DNA of 64,000 nt, taken from the NCBI GenBank assembly GCA_963965975.1, contig OZ014422.1:4053155-4117154 (forward strand). The letters are read 5' to 3'. A program made the translations under genes and the position numbers. Under the pieces are notes generated by a model. It had not been told where the DNA came from. It did no database searches and saw only the letters and a list, made by a program, of their open reading frames with translations. Below are positions 33,266-46,270 of the stretch, one piece after another. Positions within the stretch are counted from its first letter, which is position 1, and the number at the start of each line of letters is the position of its first letter. The stretch is from Xestospongia bergquistia. Taxonomy: Eukaryota > Porifera > Demospongiae > Haplosclerida > Petrosiidae.

Positions 33266-36200
33266 TGTTATGTTGACTATCCCAGGACAATTCTGGGATA
33301 GTCATCAGTCATAGCCCTTGTGTAAACGTATCCTGGAATATATATACTGATCAAAGTTACATTGACTGATAATGTTACATCTTGTTACAATCCTAAGGTG
33401 AGCATTTGAGCAATTACAATTGTATCAAAGCAATCTAGAATATTGGTGTTACTGTGACTTGGGATGGTCATCAGGGTCATAACAGTAATGTCATTCCTTC
33501 TGAGTATACTAGGGTTGTTACTGTGACTATATTCTAGTCTATCACAATCCTATGATGGTCAACAGTCATAACTACTTTCAATATCTCTATTACATGTATC
33601 TTGTATCTACATCTACTCATTGAAAACTGATCATCAAATTGTTTAGCTTCTCTCAATAGGTATAGATATCTAAGATGCCTTAACTCTAACTAATTTATCA
33701 TCTACTGACAGAACAACAATGTTAGGATCTGAATGATCTTTTAATACTTTCAATGATCATTCTAGTTTCTTGTGTCATATACTTACGTTGCTCCTGCAGC
33801 TTTTCGATGATATATCTAGCAAGAGAATGAAACATCATATATACATAGAAATCAATATTAAAGATATTAGGTCATTTCAAAGAAGGTGACATTTTATTAT
33901 CACTACAGACATCAATGCTCAACTGTTTGTCACATGTTGTTCATGAGCGATCATCATTAACTGTTTATGATGTGGCAATGCTGTCCACACAAAATGTATA
34001 CAATATACTATTATATACATAACTAACAAAATATATCCCACTACCTGTATCTACTAAGAACTTCAATAAATAAAAAATCATATACTTCTATGTAGTTGAA
34101 CACAATGGACTAGAATTAGCAGCAACAAACAACAAATATTGTGTCTGTCTCTCATCAGTTATATGAGCACAAACATTAGCTCAATAGTAACTGGTTTGTT
34201 GTTCTCAGAGCATCTGCATACTGATACAATGCTATCTTTAGGTAAATGAAATTCGCCTGAATCCACAAACCTTAAGCAACTACTTCATATACAGACTCTA
34301 CTGGTGAGATGACCTCTGCTGGGGTTGACAAGTCTTAACACATTTTTTCTAATAATAACTCCCGAGCAGTTGATTAGATTGTTTGAGTAGTTTTGTAGTG
34401 TTGCAATGGTCTCAACATTCTTGTGCTAGATAGACAAATGAACTCAACCAATGTGTCTCATACAACATGCTATCATTCAGTGTATGATAAAATAACTTAC
34501 CACTGTACACTTGATGATATTCAATATATGGAGACTATTTGATACTGCACCTTCAACATAGCCACCAGAGATGATTTTTCTTCAAATTGTATTTCAAAGT
34601 AACTACCAGGTGGCATTCACTGTACGTCCATTGATCTGAGATATGATCCATTTACCTAAAAGAAGAACAAATAGAACACTCATCATTATCACTCATCAGT
34701 AGTAGTGGTTAGATCATGACAATGACTGTAGTGAGCAATATCTGACAATTAGATGTGATAATTTAATCTTCTTGCCAGTTGATACATCAAATGGATTGTG
34801 CTCAATGGTGTATAACTCTACCACAGAATAAGTGACAATATTGAGCTTGCGATATTTATGTAGAGGGTGCATGTGAACCCATAACATCCTATCATTTTTA
34901 GTGTTGTCCTTCATAATCAGGTGACATCATGTCATCATTGGTTCATTTCACAACTTGTATGTTGTCATCTGGTGGTTATAGTTGTGTCCAAGTATAGGTA
35001 GAAGTATTGAGGTGAAAGTTGGCATTATGAAAACAATCATCAGTTTAACACCATCCTGCAAAATAAAGTATTTTTTTGACTGATCTACAGGAATATCCTG
35101 CCACGCCTTGTATGGATTTTGTTAAAGTATTTAGGCAATCTCTGTTTATTCAACTATAACTAAAAGATCAACTGTAGCATTTACATAGTGTGTACAAATA
35201 GGTACAAAATAAAGTCATGTGTGGTGGGATGATTTTTGGACTCTAGCTATTTGCTGTGATTATTATTGACTTCTTAACTTGATTGGGACATCATACATTT
35301 ATACATTCATTGATTACAACTTGTTTAAGAATTTAACTAGTGAATTTGGTACTAGACCAAGTGATGTAATTCAAGTTGTTCTTCAAGCTGTTCAATTTTC
35401 CAATTAAGCTAATCCACCACTACAAGCTGTAGTCAAAACATGAAAATTTTTGGTCAAAATATCTTGTGCTAAGGTATTAAATGTCACCATATTGCTAATG
35501 ACAACTTCACCTACACTATCACCAGCACAATATGCACTTTTACATATCCTTTCATCCCTTATTAATTAAGTTATCAAGTATACTTGGTCACAGTAGATGT
35601 ATCAGGTTGATATATTTATGGAGCAACACAACTTCAATTAAATAATTGAGTTATCTTGATGAATAAAGCTAAAGAGAAAGTGGTGACAACAATAGCCATG
35701 ACTTTGAAACTACGGAGCACATACACAAGTGATGACAACGTTGCTCAAGATGATCTCTTAATTCTTAAACCAATCCAATTTTTGTAGTGATAACATCACT
35801 TGAGAAGATCTTTTTTAACTCTTATAAATGTCAACAGTTTACTTTAAACATTCCAATGTAAGTGTGCTAATTTTTCGTAGATCTTAAGTTTCCAATGTTC
35901 GAGCTTTTTTTACATTGAAACTTTCCCAATCTACTATAGTTAAAGTATGTTCATAATGTGTTTTGTTTATTATTAAAGCTGAATGAGTGTACTCAGGATA
36001 TATAAATATACTTTTTAGACATTTTGGTATTTCGATTACACATTCTTTGATTAGACATTTTTAGTTTAGAAACTAATATTTCTGAGATTACACATTCTGG
36101 GAACAACCCGTGCGTCAGAAAAACGATTTATTATATATCTGTATAACCAAACTAGAATAGCTAATTCAACTGGTAATATACGATAAGCATACTTGTTTCT

Positions 36201-37860
36201 GTTTTCTTTTGAAGACAAGAGAAATCTAAACAGGATCGGAACTGAGGTTGCTGACAAATTAAAGAACACAAGGCTTATTTTTAGAACAGACCTCGCGATC
36301 ATGATAGTAAAGAATATATCGACCCTAGCCTACAAATTAAACTTCCGTTAATATAACTCTCTTTTATTCATAAAACTCACAAAATGGTATCTCTAACAAA
36401 AGCTACTTCCAATCCTCCCTCCCCCCAAGTCACTACTTTCATCCTTAAAAGCGCTCAAATAACCCTTGTAATATAAAAGTAGATGCCTCACATGAAAACA
36501 TACCTTTCTATGTAAAAGTATTCTTCAAGAGATTTCTGCTTTTCTATTCATTGCATAACTAGAAAAATAAGAAGGAAAGAAAAGAACATTGCACCATCCC
36601 TACATTGGCACTACTACTGTCTGCCTGATAGAAAGTCGACGTCATAGACAGTTTAATTACCTTTTTCTTGTATCTGCATGGCATATTAATTCCAATAGGT
36701 TTATATCATTCTAAAGTTGAGTCATTATGGTTTCAAGTGCTATCACTTTACTTGCATAGAAAACTGTTGTTTTGAGTCACTCATTTGACTTCAGTAACTA
36801 CTTAAATGAGAATGTCATCTTTCTGATCTTTGAGCTGAGGATAGTAGAAACAACTCACCATTTCTAATGAGGATGCCACTGTTATGTTGAAAGTCAATCT
36901 TTGGTGGCATTGAAAGCAATGAAGAAAGTTATGTCAATTGTTTGAGCATGTAAAGGTTTAGCAGTTCACAGGAAAAATGTATTGAATACATTCATTGTTT
37001 TCATGATGGAAATGAAATGGTTTATACTATAATTACAATAGTAAATATTCCACCCACTTTGTACCATGTATTTTTTACATAATGGTGGATTTATTAAAAT
37101 TGTAGTATTATGTGTTCTTTGTGATGTAACTGTGTTTTAAAATTTAACAAAGTTGTTTACGCATAACAAAAAAATGAATGTATTGTAAATTATATAATGT
37201 GCCTATATTGTTGTAATAACATTGTAATAACTCTATTGCAATAACTCTGTGTAAATTTCTAACTAAATGTATTCTAATGTATATTATGTTTTATACTGTT
37301 GTATTAACTTTGTAAATTTTCACTTTAAATTTGTAATTTAATTTTTCTAATACTTTTATGAAGAATGTAGTATTTTAATAGAAAACATCTGTAAATAACA
37401 ACAAATGTATTGAAAAAATTCCATCATAGTTTAGTAATGTGAGGTCAATGAGTGGAGCAACTATCAAGTTCTTCCTCAGCTCCTGAATCAGTACTAGTAC
37501 AGATCACAGGAGAGTTACCAACTATAATGTACTGTCAATGCAGAACTAATAAATGTGAAATGATTAATATTGAATTAGCAGACTTACATGTATTGCACTA
37601 CTAACGCATGTATTGTTAGCAGTTGACCTTAATTATGGCTACCTCAAAGCAGAAGTCATAGAGCAAGGAACAACTTACATGATTAGCTGTTGATTGCAAA
37701 TGAAGTCTGTTTAATTAAGATTTCCTCCATACAATAAATAACAGAGACTGACATATGCCTAGCAATGTTGATATATGGATCGATTGAAAAGATAAATGGA
37801 TGGACATGATTAAGAGTTGAATGAATGGATTGACGCATACCTATGAAAGCATATACATAC
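33266..37860. other. No supported gene; short repeats
   Basis: Between 33274 and 33570 a TGACTATCCCAG hairpin (33274-33285 with 33293-33304) and drifted GTTACTGTGACT..GGTCATCA phrases recur three times. The rest is AT-rich with only short unsupported ORFs (for example 34714-34914 and 36066-36302 on minus). 37000-37420 is particularly AT-rich with repeated TGTAATAAC words. Nothing else was recognised. Confidence 0.5.
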
Positions 37861-38094
37861 TGCTGTGGGTGGTCAAATTACTATTATAGGAGTGGCTGAA
37901 CTAGGTGGAGAACTGGGAAGTGGGGTGATCCCTGTAAAGAACTCTTGTCGTGATCAGTTAGAGAATGTTCATCCTCAGTGGCAGATTCATCAATATATCA
38001 ACCTGCTATCAGAATGTCGAATGGTAGATCATCAAAATAAAGTGTAGTAATCCATAGTGAATATGATATGTACATGGATACAAAGCCATTATCA

Positions 38095-38580
38095 TGCAGG
38101 GTTGGGGTCAATTACATGAGAATGATTACAAATACAATTATACAATGATTATGCAAGGTGATTACAATTACGATTATAGGGAAATAGTATGATTATGATT
38201 ATGATTATGATTACAGAACCACAATTATGATTATGATTACAGATTACAGTATAGCAGTGACAGTATATATAGGCTTTACATTCAGCTGCAAATATGCAAA
38301 GCGTAATCAATCTAATCACATGTTCTTTTTGCATGATTTCATAAATTTACAATAACAGATGTTAACACAGGCAACATGTACTTGTTCCATGTACTACTTG
38401 CAAAGGCTACTTAATTGCTGTAATCACTTGTGATTACAGTAATTACTTTGTCTGATTACAATTATGATTACTGATTACACTGTTTCTAGAAAGTTGATTA
38501 CAATTACGATTATGATTACACCAAAAATGTAATTGATTGTAATTGATTGCAATTACGATTGTAATTGATATTATATACAT
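38095..38580. repeat. GATTAT/GATTAC microsatellite-like array
   Basis: Many imperfect 6-base units (GATTAT, GATTAC, AATTAC) in the same orientation, with a non-repeat gap at about 38240-38400 and a second cluster at 38400-38580. ORFs across it are meaningless. The flanks 37860-38095 and 38580-40360 hold no supported gene, although a 60-codon ORF at 37865-38047 and two at 38857-39362 exist. Confidence 0.8.
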
Positions 38581-40362
38581 GCGTTACTGTGTATACTATG
38601 AATTCTTCATTAAAAACGTTACATGTTGTGACACTGCTGAATGAATGTCCTGTTTTTTATTCCTTTTTCACTTTAGACTTTAGTTAAATGATTGACTAAT
38701 TGTAGTGTGATGGAATATGTTGTCTAATAGCCTGTAGTCATAATTATATGAATGATAAATGTACACTCAAAAATGTAAACCAATCATCTTATGACTACAA
38801 AAGACGTCATTATCTTCACTAGATATATCATGGTCAACATTATGACAATATAATCATTGCATTTGATGTTATCTTTATCTACTGGACCTTCTTCTTCGAA
38901 ATCTTTAAATCTGGTTCATGATCACTACCTGGGAATTGAAATAGTACTCATTAACTTCATCTTCACCATCACTCAGATCAAGACCCTCTGTCTGTCCAGA
39001 AATACCTCTTTGATGCCATATCTTCAATGGATGTTTATTTTAGCGATGAATAAAATAACAACTGTAACAGAGTTCACTCAACACTTCACCTTTTTGATTG
39101 TCTTACTGAATGTCCTGTTAATCAGTATTTCTCTTACTGAATGACGTGTGGGTCAATTAGATCTTGTCATAGTTACTTTGCACTTCTTTGTTGTGTGGTT
39201 ACCTTACTTTTGTCTATTGTACTTTGGTCTATTAAGTTCTGTATTTTGTTATTTATGATATGCTTTCTGTTAAGTAAGGCTGAGAACACGATACTGTCCA
39301 TTGGTACAGTTGCATTACACAACTTTGAGTTGGACTATAATATGACGAATGAGTCGAAATAAGTTTGAAAATAGCTGTTATAGCAATCTTGAATGCAATG
39401 ATACGAACATAGGAGATGGTATACAACCTAAACAGGCACAATAGTACCCTTTGAACGCTGTAAAACAAGTAGCACCTTTACGTTAAGAGAAATGAACGTC
39501 TTCTTTGCCACACACTATTTCCATTGTCAATTACTTATCTGATTTTTGAGGCACAATCTGACGATTATAACAAATAAGATCGAGATAATGAGAAATCTAA
39601 TGTCATACAAGACGTTTGTCAAAGAAAATCAGCCAGGATTGCAATTGGAAGATGAAATTCACCTGAAATTTTGAGCTGTTTATGATGATTAAGGTATATA
39701 TATATATACTGATTATATGTTATTGATACTGAATATTTATTAATGCTTAGTACTTGAGAGGGAGCATAATTATATAAAATATGACAAGTAAAGTACCTTT
39801 GAAAAAGTCCTTGTAGTAATATCGAATGTTGAAGTTTCTGTTGTCATTCATAGGACCAGTAGACATTAGCAATCACTTTACGAGTTACAGAGCTACTTAT
39901 TAATATTACCTAAAGTGATTAACTATGCCTTAATTAGGACGCTGTGATTTCCTAAGCTATAGGACAGACTGCTGTGCAGTCTCCAACTGTTAGAAAGTTT
40001 GAATTACAATATAATAAAAAAAAGGAAAATTAGAAAAAAAGGAATGAACAAAGAAAATATCACTAAAAATTAAATAATCTGAATCTAATAAATCATAATG
40101 TAGCCATAATAAAGTAATTTAGCAAATACATTTAAATGACACCTAACAAAATACACGACATATTCTCAGTACACAACCCAAGCATTAAATTAGTAAAAAT
40201 AGCAATAAAAACAAAAAATTAGTCTAAAAACATTTTACAATCTCTTTAAAAATTCAGGAAAGTATACTAATGAGTAAGTCTAGGGAGCAACTTATAAAAT
40301 TAAATGACACTATTTATGACATGCGTGTTCTATGCAATAAATAAACCTGATGTTGTGAAACG

Positions 40363-40580
40363 TTAACTTTGTTTAATCAAGAGACATTTGTCCAGAATAC
40401 TTTCAGCTATGCTATGCTCATAAACTGGTGGCAATTTAACAGCATTTATTATAGTACTCCATTTAAGTGGACTTGTTCTTTTGTCAAACCATATTTGAAC
40501 AACAGCAGAGAGTCTATCTGCATTATCAGTCTTTCCAAATCACCATTTTTGATACTGAGGGCCTCCCTTATTTTTTTTCA
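40363..40580 (-). CDS. Death domain 2, last exon of the ankyrin–ROCO gene
   Basis: 218-bp terminal exon on minus, acceptor CACATAAG at 40580, stop TAA at 40363-40365. It enters in phase 1 as the upstream exon requires. It encodes ADRLSAVVQIWFDKRTSPLK, WSTIINAVKLPP and HSIAESILDKCL, the second half of a death domain (W..II.....iA..I pattern). An in-frame TGA lies about 36 bases before the ADRLSAV segment. Death domains recruit caspase- or kinase-linked adaptors; here it would be an effector tail behind the GTPase. Confidence 0.6.
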
Positions 40581-40765
40581 CTTATGTGAAATAGGAAAGA
40601 GTAAATGAATGAGGTCTAACTTGTTACCTACATAGTTGATAAAGAAAAATGTTAAATAAAATTAATATTGGGTTCATTTCATAATAGCTCTAAGTGAGAA
40701 TTTGCTATGTATATTGTGTAATAATGAATGTAACCAAAACTTTCATGAGAAACCTTAAATCTTAC

Positions 40766-40828
40766 CAATAGTTATTGAAATGTCAGCTATACTTTCACAT
40801 TCATTGATTTGAGAAGCACCAAGATCAT
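40766..40828 (-). CDS. Short linker exon of the ankyrin–ROCO gene
   Basis: 63 bp, phase 1 in and phase 1 out, GTAAGA donor and TTGTAG acceptor. Encodes DDLGASQINECESIADISIT. It fits between the two death-domain exons in consistent phase. Confidence 0.55.
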
Positions 40829-41012
40829 CTACAAGGTAAAATAAGTAGCAAAATACTTAATAAGTATTGATCTTCAGCTAATATAATGATTTGTAATTAA
40901 AAGAAACTAGTGGACTGGCTAACATAATGTGTGTGTATTTATTAATAACTAACAAATTCTTATATTAACATGGAAACGTTTTGTAATAGTATCAGTACTG
41001 CAACATCTTTAC

Positions 41013-41266
41013 CATTTTGTGAGAGTATGTCTTGTGCAATATGATGTTTACCAATGGCCTTTAGAGCTTCAATGAAGTCCCCCTGTTAGCACAACCACTT
41101 TTTAACCACTTTACTAACATGTCTTTATGAGATGGCGCAGGTTGAGAGTGATTGAGTACTTTAATATCTTTTACTACAGCATCTTTAACACCCAGATGTA
41201 TACCCAAAATTTCCCAGTCATCAACCTCTTTGACATGCTTTACAAGTGCAGACAGGTGATACTCAT
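41013..41266 (-). CDS. Death domain 1 exon of the ankyrin–ROCO gene
   Basis: 254-bp minus exon in phase 1 encoding LVKHVKEVDDWEILGIHLG, a KDAVVKDIKVLNH segment, then HKDMLVKWLKSG and, after a one-base shift at a G run (about 41082-41086), FIEALKAIGKHHIAQDIL. This is a full death-domain pattern (helices 1-6). The shift is also visible in exon length: 255 bp would restore phase. Upstream it connects through exons 41313-41363, 41459-41485 and 41564-41599, all phase 1 to phase 1. Confidence 0.75.
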
Positions 41267-41312
41267 CTATTACATAAAAATCTATAAGTCAGTGTTTTTA
41301 TTGCACCATTAC

Positions 41313-41599
41313 CTAGTGGTCCATTTGGTATAGTAGAGGAGACTGAAATAACAGCTAATTCATCTTTTAGAAATATACAAAACAATCACAAACTATCCAT
41401 ACAAATAAATAATGCAGAAAATTGTGTACATACATAAAACAATTATCTATTAGCCTACCTAATTTATCTTCTTTATCACTCTTCTCTAAGTTAGGTTGAC
41501 CGACAAGTGTGTAAAAGTTTTATCAATGAATGCAGTCTCAGCTTGGTCTTAGCATAATCTTACCTCTTTCTGTTGCTTTCCTTGAAGTACACACAGACT
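41313..41599 (-). CDS. Three short linker exons of the ankyrin–ROCO gene
   Basis: Exons 41564-41599 (36 bp), 41459-41485 (27 bp) and 41313-41363 (51 bp), each with AG/GT borders and each phase 1 on both sides. They encode short Ser/Lys/Glu-rich linkers (KSVCTSRKATE, EKSDKEDKL, DELAVISVSSTIPNGPL). Equal phase makes each skippable, so isoforms with different spacer length are possible. Confidence 0.6.
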
Positions 41600-41641
41600 C
41601 TGTTTAAAAAAAGCTCAATAAATTACTATACCATACTTTAC

Positions 41642-42104
41642 TTTTAAGGTGACCAATTAGCCAACATGTTTGTTGTTTGTCAGTTAATCTTAAAGTAGAG
41701 AGCTCCTTTTCAACACTGTACCTTATGACTGGAGGATCTTTGTTTGCTGACAAAACAACTGGATGTAACTTGTTATCATGAACTCTTAGAAGATGTTTTT
41801 GTTGGCAAGGTACAGTAATTTCAGTAATAACGGCCTCTTTATCATAAGCTAATATCTCAGCACATGTTGATATAGCTTTACAAATGATATAATGAAGTTG
41901 AAAGCAATTTTCACTTAGTCCATTATAATAGATCTCTAGCCAATAGAATTGATCAACTAGTAGTACTGATCCAAACAGATCTTCAGAATAAAGTAAAACA
42001 GCATAACGAAGCTGTCTTGGGAAAGTAGGTGATTGACTAGCAATAAAAAATTGTGGCTTACCCTGTCTGGAAAGAATTGTAACCACTAAAGCAGTAAACA
42101 TGCC
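41642..42104 (-). CDS. C-terminal extension exon after COR
   Basis: 463-bp exon, acceptor TTTTTAG at 42104, donor GTAAAGTAT at 41641. It continues in phase 0 from the COR exon and leaves in phase 1. Encodes GMFTALVVTILSRQGKPQFF, RQLRYAVLLYSEDLFGSVLL and LSTLRLTDKQQTCWLIG, a mixed alpha/beta region as found after COR in sponge and cnidarian ROCO proteins. The frame is intact. Confidence 0.6.
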
Positions 42105-42290
42105 CTAAAAATGATGAAGTGTTATTGTAAACTAGGTAAATCTTGCTTTATTTACATTATGTAATCTAGACAAGAGATGTATGTATTACTGGAAATGACA
42201 AAACATACATAACATGTAATACAGCAGTAACAATTATATATATGAGAATTATATACCTACAATTCTAGGGCATACATGTGCATATCTCAC

Positions 42291-43945
42291 CTGAGGGACT
42301 ACTTTGGTTTTAAATGCAACTATCATAAGATCATAAGTTGCTTTGAAAATTGCAATATGTTTGTCTGTCATCTGATGAGGTGGCAGAACAACTGGCAAGA
42401 AATATTTTTTGAGAGGGTTAGATGAGAAAATAGGAGCAAACACAAAGATATTGAAGCAATTTAAGACTCTTCTCCTCAGAAAACAATTGAGACAGAGGAT
42501 TAGTAAAAATTACATTAGGTAGGACTGCTGGAAAATAAAGAAACAAGGCTATTGAATGTAAATATGTAACAGACTTTAGCACTTTGTCTTGATTCATGTT
42601 AAAATTAATTCCTATTTCACAACAAGACTCTAAGGAGATCATTCCATGCTGATTTTGTGATGCCTCCTCTTTTACACATAACTCAAACATATACCAACTC
42701 ACTGGTATAGGTGCAGAAACAGCAACATCATTTTGAAAGGACATAATACGTTCACGAATAGAAGATGATATCTTGTTACGATTCAACTTGCAAAGATTAT
42801 CTACTGGAAATATCACCTCTTCTGATGACTCATTATAAAAAATGAGACAATCACGAAATTCACTTAATGAAGAAAGTATTTGGGCATTCTGTTTGCACAA
42901 AGACTCAAGAAAAAGTGAAAATCTCGTCTTGTCATAGTAAGTGCCTGTAATCATAAAAAGTCGTCGCAAAAAAGGCTCTGATTGCCATCAACAACAGCCA
43001 TGCTCTTAGAAGCAGCTACTGAACACACAAAATGCTCTATAAGGTGCATGTTTGTCATTTGTAACTCACTTGGTTGATTGAGTAGTTTACCACTTAGTGA
43101 GTAAAAAAACTGTGGCTTATCAGATAACTTTTCTGTTAAGTTAGTGCAAATGATATTAATTGTGTTGCCACGAATAAATGCTTCTGATACATCAGCAAAT
43201 TGTGGTTGACCCCCACTGTCAAGAATGTTTATCCAAGTGGCTTTATGGAGGTCTTCTGAAATGTTTTGTTCTGCAAGAACATTGAGTATTTCATTTGAGT
43301 AGCTTTCAGGAAAAGTGGAGAGTATACTTTGCTGTGACTGTGTTATAGGACTGGCAGTAACTTTAGATGGCAAAGATGCTGTATTTAGTATTGTATGAAC
43401 CACACTAGATATTGTAGTGGTCTCCACAGATGACGTAACATCAAGATCAGAAGATAATGATAGAGCTGGCAGGGGCATACCAGTTGAACTATTAGGAGAA
43501 GGATGAACTTCTGATATATCAACAGATGAGATATAACTTTCTTTAACAAAAGAAGAGCTATTACTTTCTTGAATCGCTTCAATCTCCATGGATGAATTTC
43601 CACTGATATAACTAGATGATTGTGATGTTGCTGCTTTTTCTAAAGTAGAATCATTTACATTATCTGACTGTTGTTCAAGAGCACGGATAGCATCACACAA
43701 CATCTTCAATAGGTCACGACCAGTAACTCTCTCCCAAATTTTGCCTTCATTCCTTTCAGCTACTCTCTCAATAGCATGAACAAGTCTTGTTGCTAATGCT
43801 AGACTATGATGAACTTTTGGTGCAGGCCAGTTGAAGAGTAATGATTTAAATGATGTTTTGCCAACACAAGGTGGTCCCATAAGAACAAGTCTCATGTTAC
43901 TTAGATAGACATTGCCTTTGTGAAGACTGTGATGTAGAGTAGACA
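42291..43945 (-). pseudogene. Roc/COR GTPase exon, two frameshifts
   Basis: One long minus exon. The Roc part has the P-loop GPPCVGKTSF (about 43850-43880), a Ser/Thr-rich insertion and the switch motif ILDSGGQPQFAD (about 43200). A one-base shift at about 42955-42965 in a T run separates this from the next frame, which begins at the ITGTYYDKT segment and runs through COR-like DEVLKSVTYLHS-type and LFLYFPAVLPNVIF sequence. A second shift at about 42430 leads to FAPIFSSNPLKKYFLP and the GTGAGA donor. In ROCO proteins the Roc GTPase works as a dimer through COR. The exon joins the ankyrin exon at 44364 in phase 1. Confidence 0.8.
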
Positions 43946-44363
43946 CTTGGGATTAGTATTAAAAGTATATCAGAACAACCATGAGGAAAACAACAATAAG
44001 AACTATAACAACACTCAAATCTACTGGACACATATGGCAATGAGTATTTATACAAAATCAAAAGATGAGAAGGGCTCTAGAATGTTCTAGTAACTAATTT
44101 AAGAACATGTGGTGCAGCTCTAGTACAGATAAAATGAGAGTTTACAATAATTAACAAGGGCTATAGACATGATAAATAAACATTCACATAATAAGTCTAT
44201 AGTACACTACAAAGACCTTTTTTGAAAAGTTGTTGTAGTTCTATATAAAAAGATAATTGTAATAATAAAAATTACAGCATACATCGTCAAATCAATATTG
44301 TATATTGAATATATGTAAGGCAATGTCTACATATATATAACCTTCTTTATATTTGAACTTAAC

Positions 44364-44424
44364 TTTCATCAGTTAAAGCGCATGCTGCTTCTTCATTAGC
44401 CAAATCAAGTGGTGTCTTACCATC
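44364..44424 (-). CDS. Ankyrin repeat, last (half) repeat exon
   Basis: 61 bp, acceptor TACTCAG, donor GTTAAG, encoding DGKTPLDLANEEAACALTDE. It ends in phase 1, exactly matching the acceptor at 43945, so the ankyrin part and the GTPase part belong to one transcript. The intervening 43946-44363 is intron. Confidence 0.7.
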
Positions 44425-45378
44425 CTGAGTAATTAAACAAAGTTACATCAACAAGGATATTCAAAGCCATAAAATGATGGGATTACAGATAAGAAATTAA
44501 AAAATGCACAAAATAACATTAAACAATAAAACATCTTTGGTTAAACAAATTTGTCTTTATGCTCATCCATAGAATAATATTATTGGTTATTCTGATGATC
44601 GAGATGCTACATCATATGCCACACTATATAAAAATAGATCATATCATAAACAGTCAAATTCACAATGTGATTTAACAAATCATCTATACTGAGATGATTG
44701 CATTGTAATGTAATTACATGGCCATGGCATTACTGGTTACCCTATATTAGCTACAAATCACATTACATGCTCTAGTGATGCTACAGTTAACCAATCACAT
44801 AAGCTATGCATGTAATAATATGTGAATATCAAAAATCAATGTAGTTTTGATCCCTTCTTTGTTAAAGTGTGTTAATTGTTATAACTAAGTTTACTGCAAT
44901 TTATTTTGTACATGATAATGGATCTTTTAACAAAAACATGGAATGATACCACGTTCTTATATTATGACATAAATGTAAAGATTAACAAATGCTATTTTAT
45001 GCTGTCATTATTACTAAACTTGCAATCATTATAAACAAAAGGGTGTGTCTTTACTAATCTGTTTTAAATTTGAACTTGGAAATGGTCACTCCTAAGTAGT
45101 AAGGACATAAATGCACTTGTCAATCTTAGCCATACAAGGATCTTTTATGGTAGGGTATTTGCAATGAGTCACTCTAGTTCTGTTCATACTTTAAGGAATT
45201 AGTCTATTCCACAATTTTTCTGCATTCATGTTGTAAATTGTTATGTATTCAATTGTGTAATCAGCAATTGTGTGTGCATAACATAGTTAGTTGTCTTGTA
45301 TGGTGCAGTAAATTACAAAAAATCATTAAAGGGATCAGATATTATATGTGTATTGTTATCTTAAAATTTATATTATAC
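44425..45378. other. Intron of the ankyrin–ROCO gene
   Basis: AT-rich DNA between two ankyrin exons. No exon, repeat family or ORF is supported. The next intron, 45477-46270, likewise shows nothing until the Gypsy LTR remnant. Confidence 0.5.
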
Positions 45379-45476
45379 CTTATTGACAACATTGATGTCA
45401 GCAGCATTACTAGTTAACAATTTGATGATCTCTAGATGATTCTTGGAGGCTCAAAATGTAATGCAGTCCAACCATC
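45379..45476 (-). pseudogene. Ankyrin repeat exon with a one-base deletion
   Basis: Borders GCTACAG and GTATAA. It should be 99 bp for one 33-residue repeat but is 98. DGWTALHF is in one frame and NHLEIIKLLTSNAADINVVN in another, so a base is missing near 45448-45455. Confidence 0.75.
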
Positions 45477-46270
45477 CTGTAGCAATAACAGAAAGAAGCA
45501 GTACATGAACATTGCACACTATGCAATAATACTAGACATTCTACTGAGTATACTGGTAACATATAATAAAATTATGTTTTTACCTATTTCATATATGTAG
45601 CATTCTATTTACATCATGTGACATTTTATGTTAGTTCATTCTTATAAAATTATGTTGCTGTATATACAACTGCTATACTTTGTACTCTACAAGAATGAGC
45701 TAACATTGTAAACATATTAGCAATAAAAGACATCAGTAAGCTAATAGTTAATAACTGACTGTGCACAGTCAGAAAAGAAAACAAGGAAACAAGCTGTAAT
45801 AAACATTTAACCTGTATAGTTTTGAAAAATAAGGTTTTAAATCCATCACAAGTACATACAAGTTAGAGGGGTACACATTATCTAAAGTGATTAAACAAGA
45901 CTTAGGAGGCTAGTCAAACTAAGTCAGAATGTTCTTCTTTATGAATTCTATTCCATCTTTTTTAATTTCCAAATTTCCGTATTTACAAACTATATAACAA
46001 TTTACATACACCTGGAAATGTGAATCTACTCTGATATATTTATGTATATCTCATCATTTAGAGGCCATTTTATCTCTGAACACTGACCCTTATGAGAGGT
46101 GATTAGTGCCAAAATAGTCACATTAAAGAGAGGCTAGTGAAATCTTAGAGAGGGTTGTAAAGTCTCAAATAGGGTGGTGGTTTTATAAAATAAGGTAGTG
46201 ATTTTAAATGAAAAAAGCAGCACCCTCGTTTAAAAGTCACTAGACTGCCACTAATTGACTGCCCTATTAG

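Noticed and set aside
33274-33304. 12-bp hairpin as a transcription terminator
   Set aside because: Rho-independent terminators are not expected in animal nuclear DNA; the hairpin is part of short drifted local repeats.
38149-38334. 61-codon minus ORF over the GATTAT array
   Set aside because: It encodes Ile/Asn/His strings from the microsatellite.
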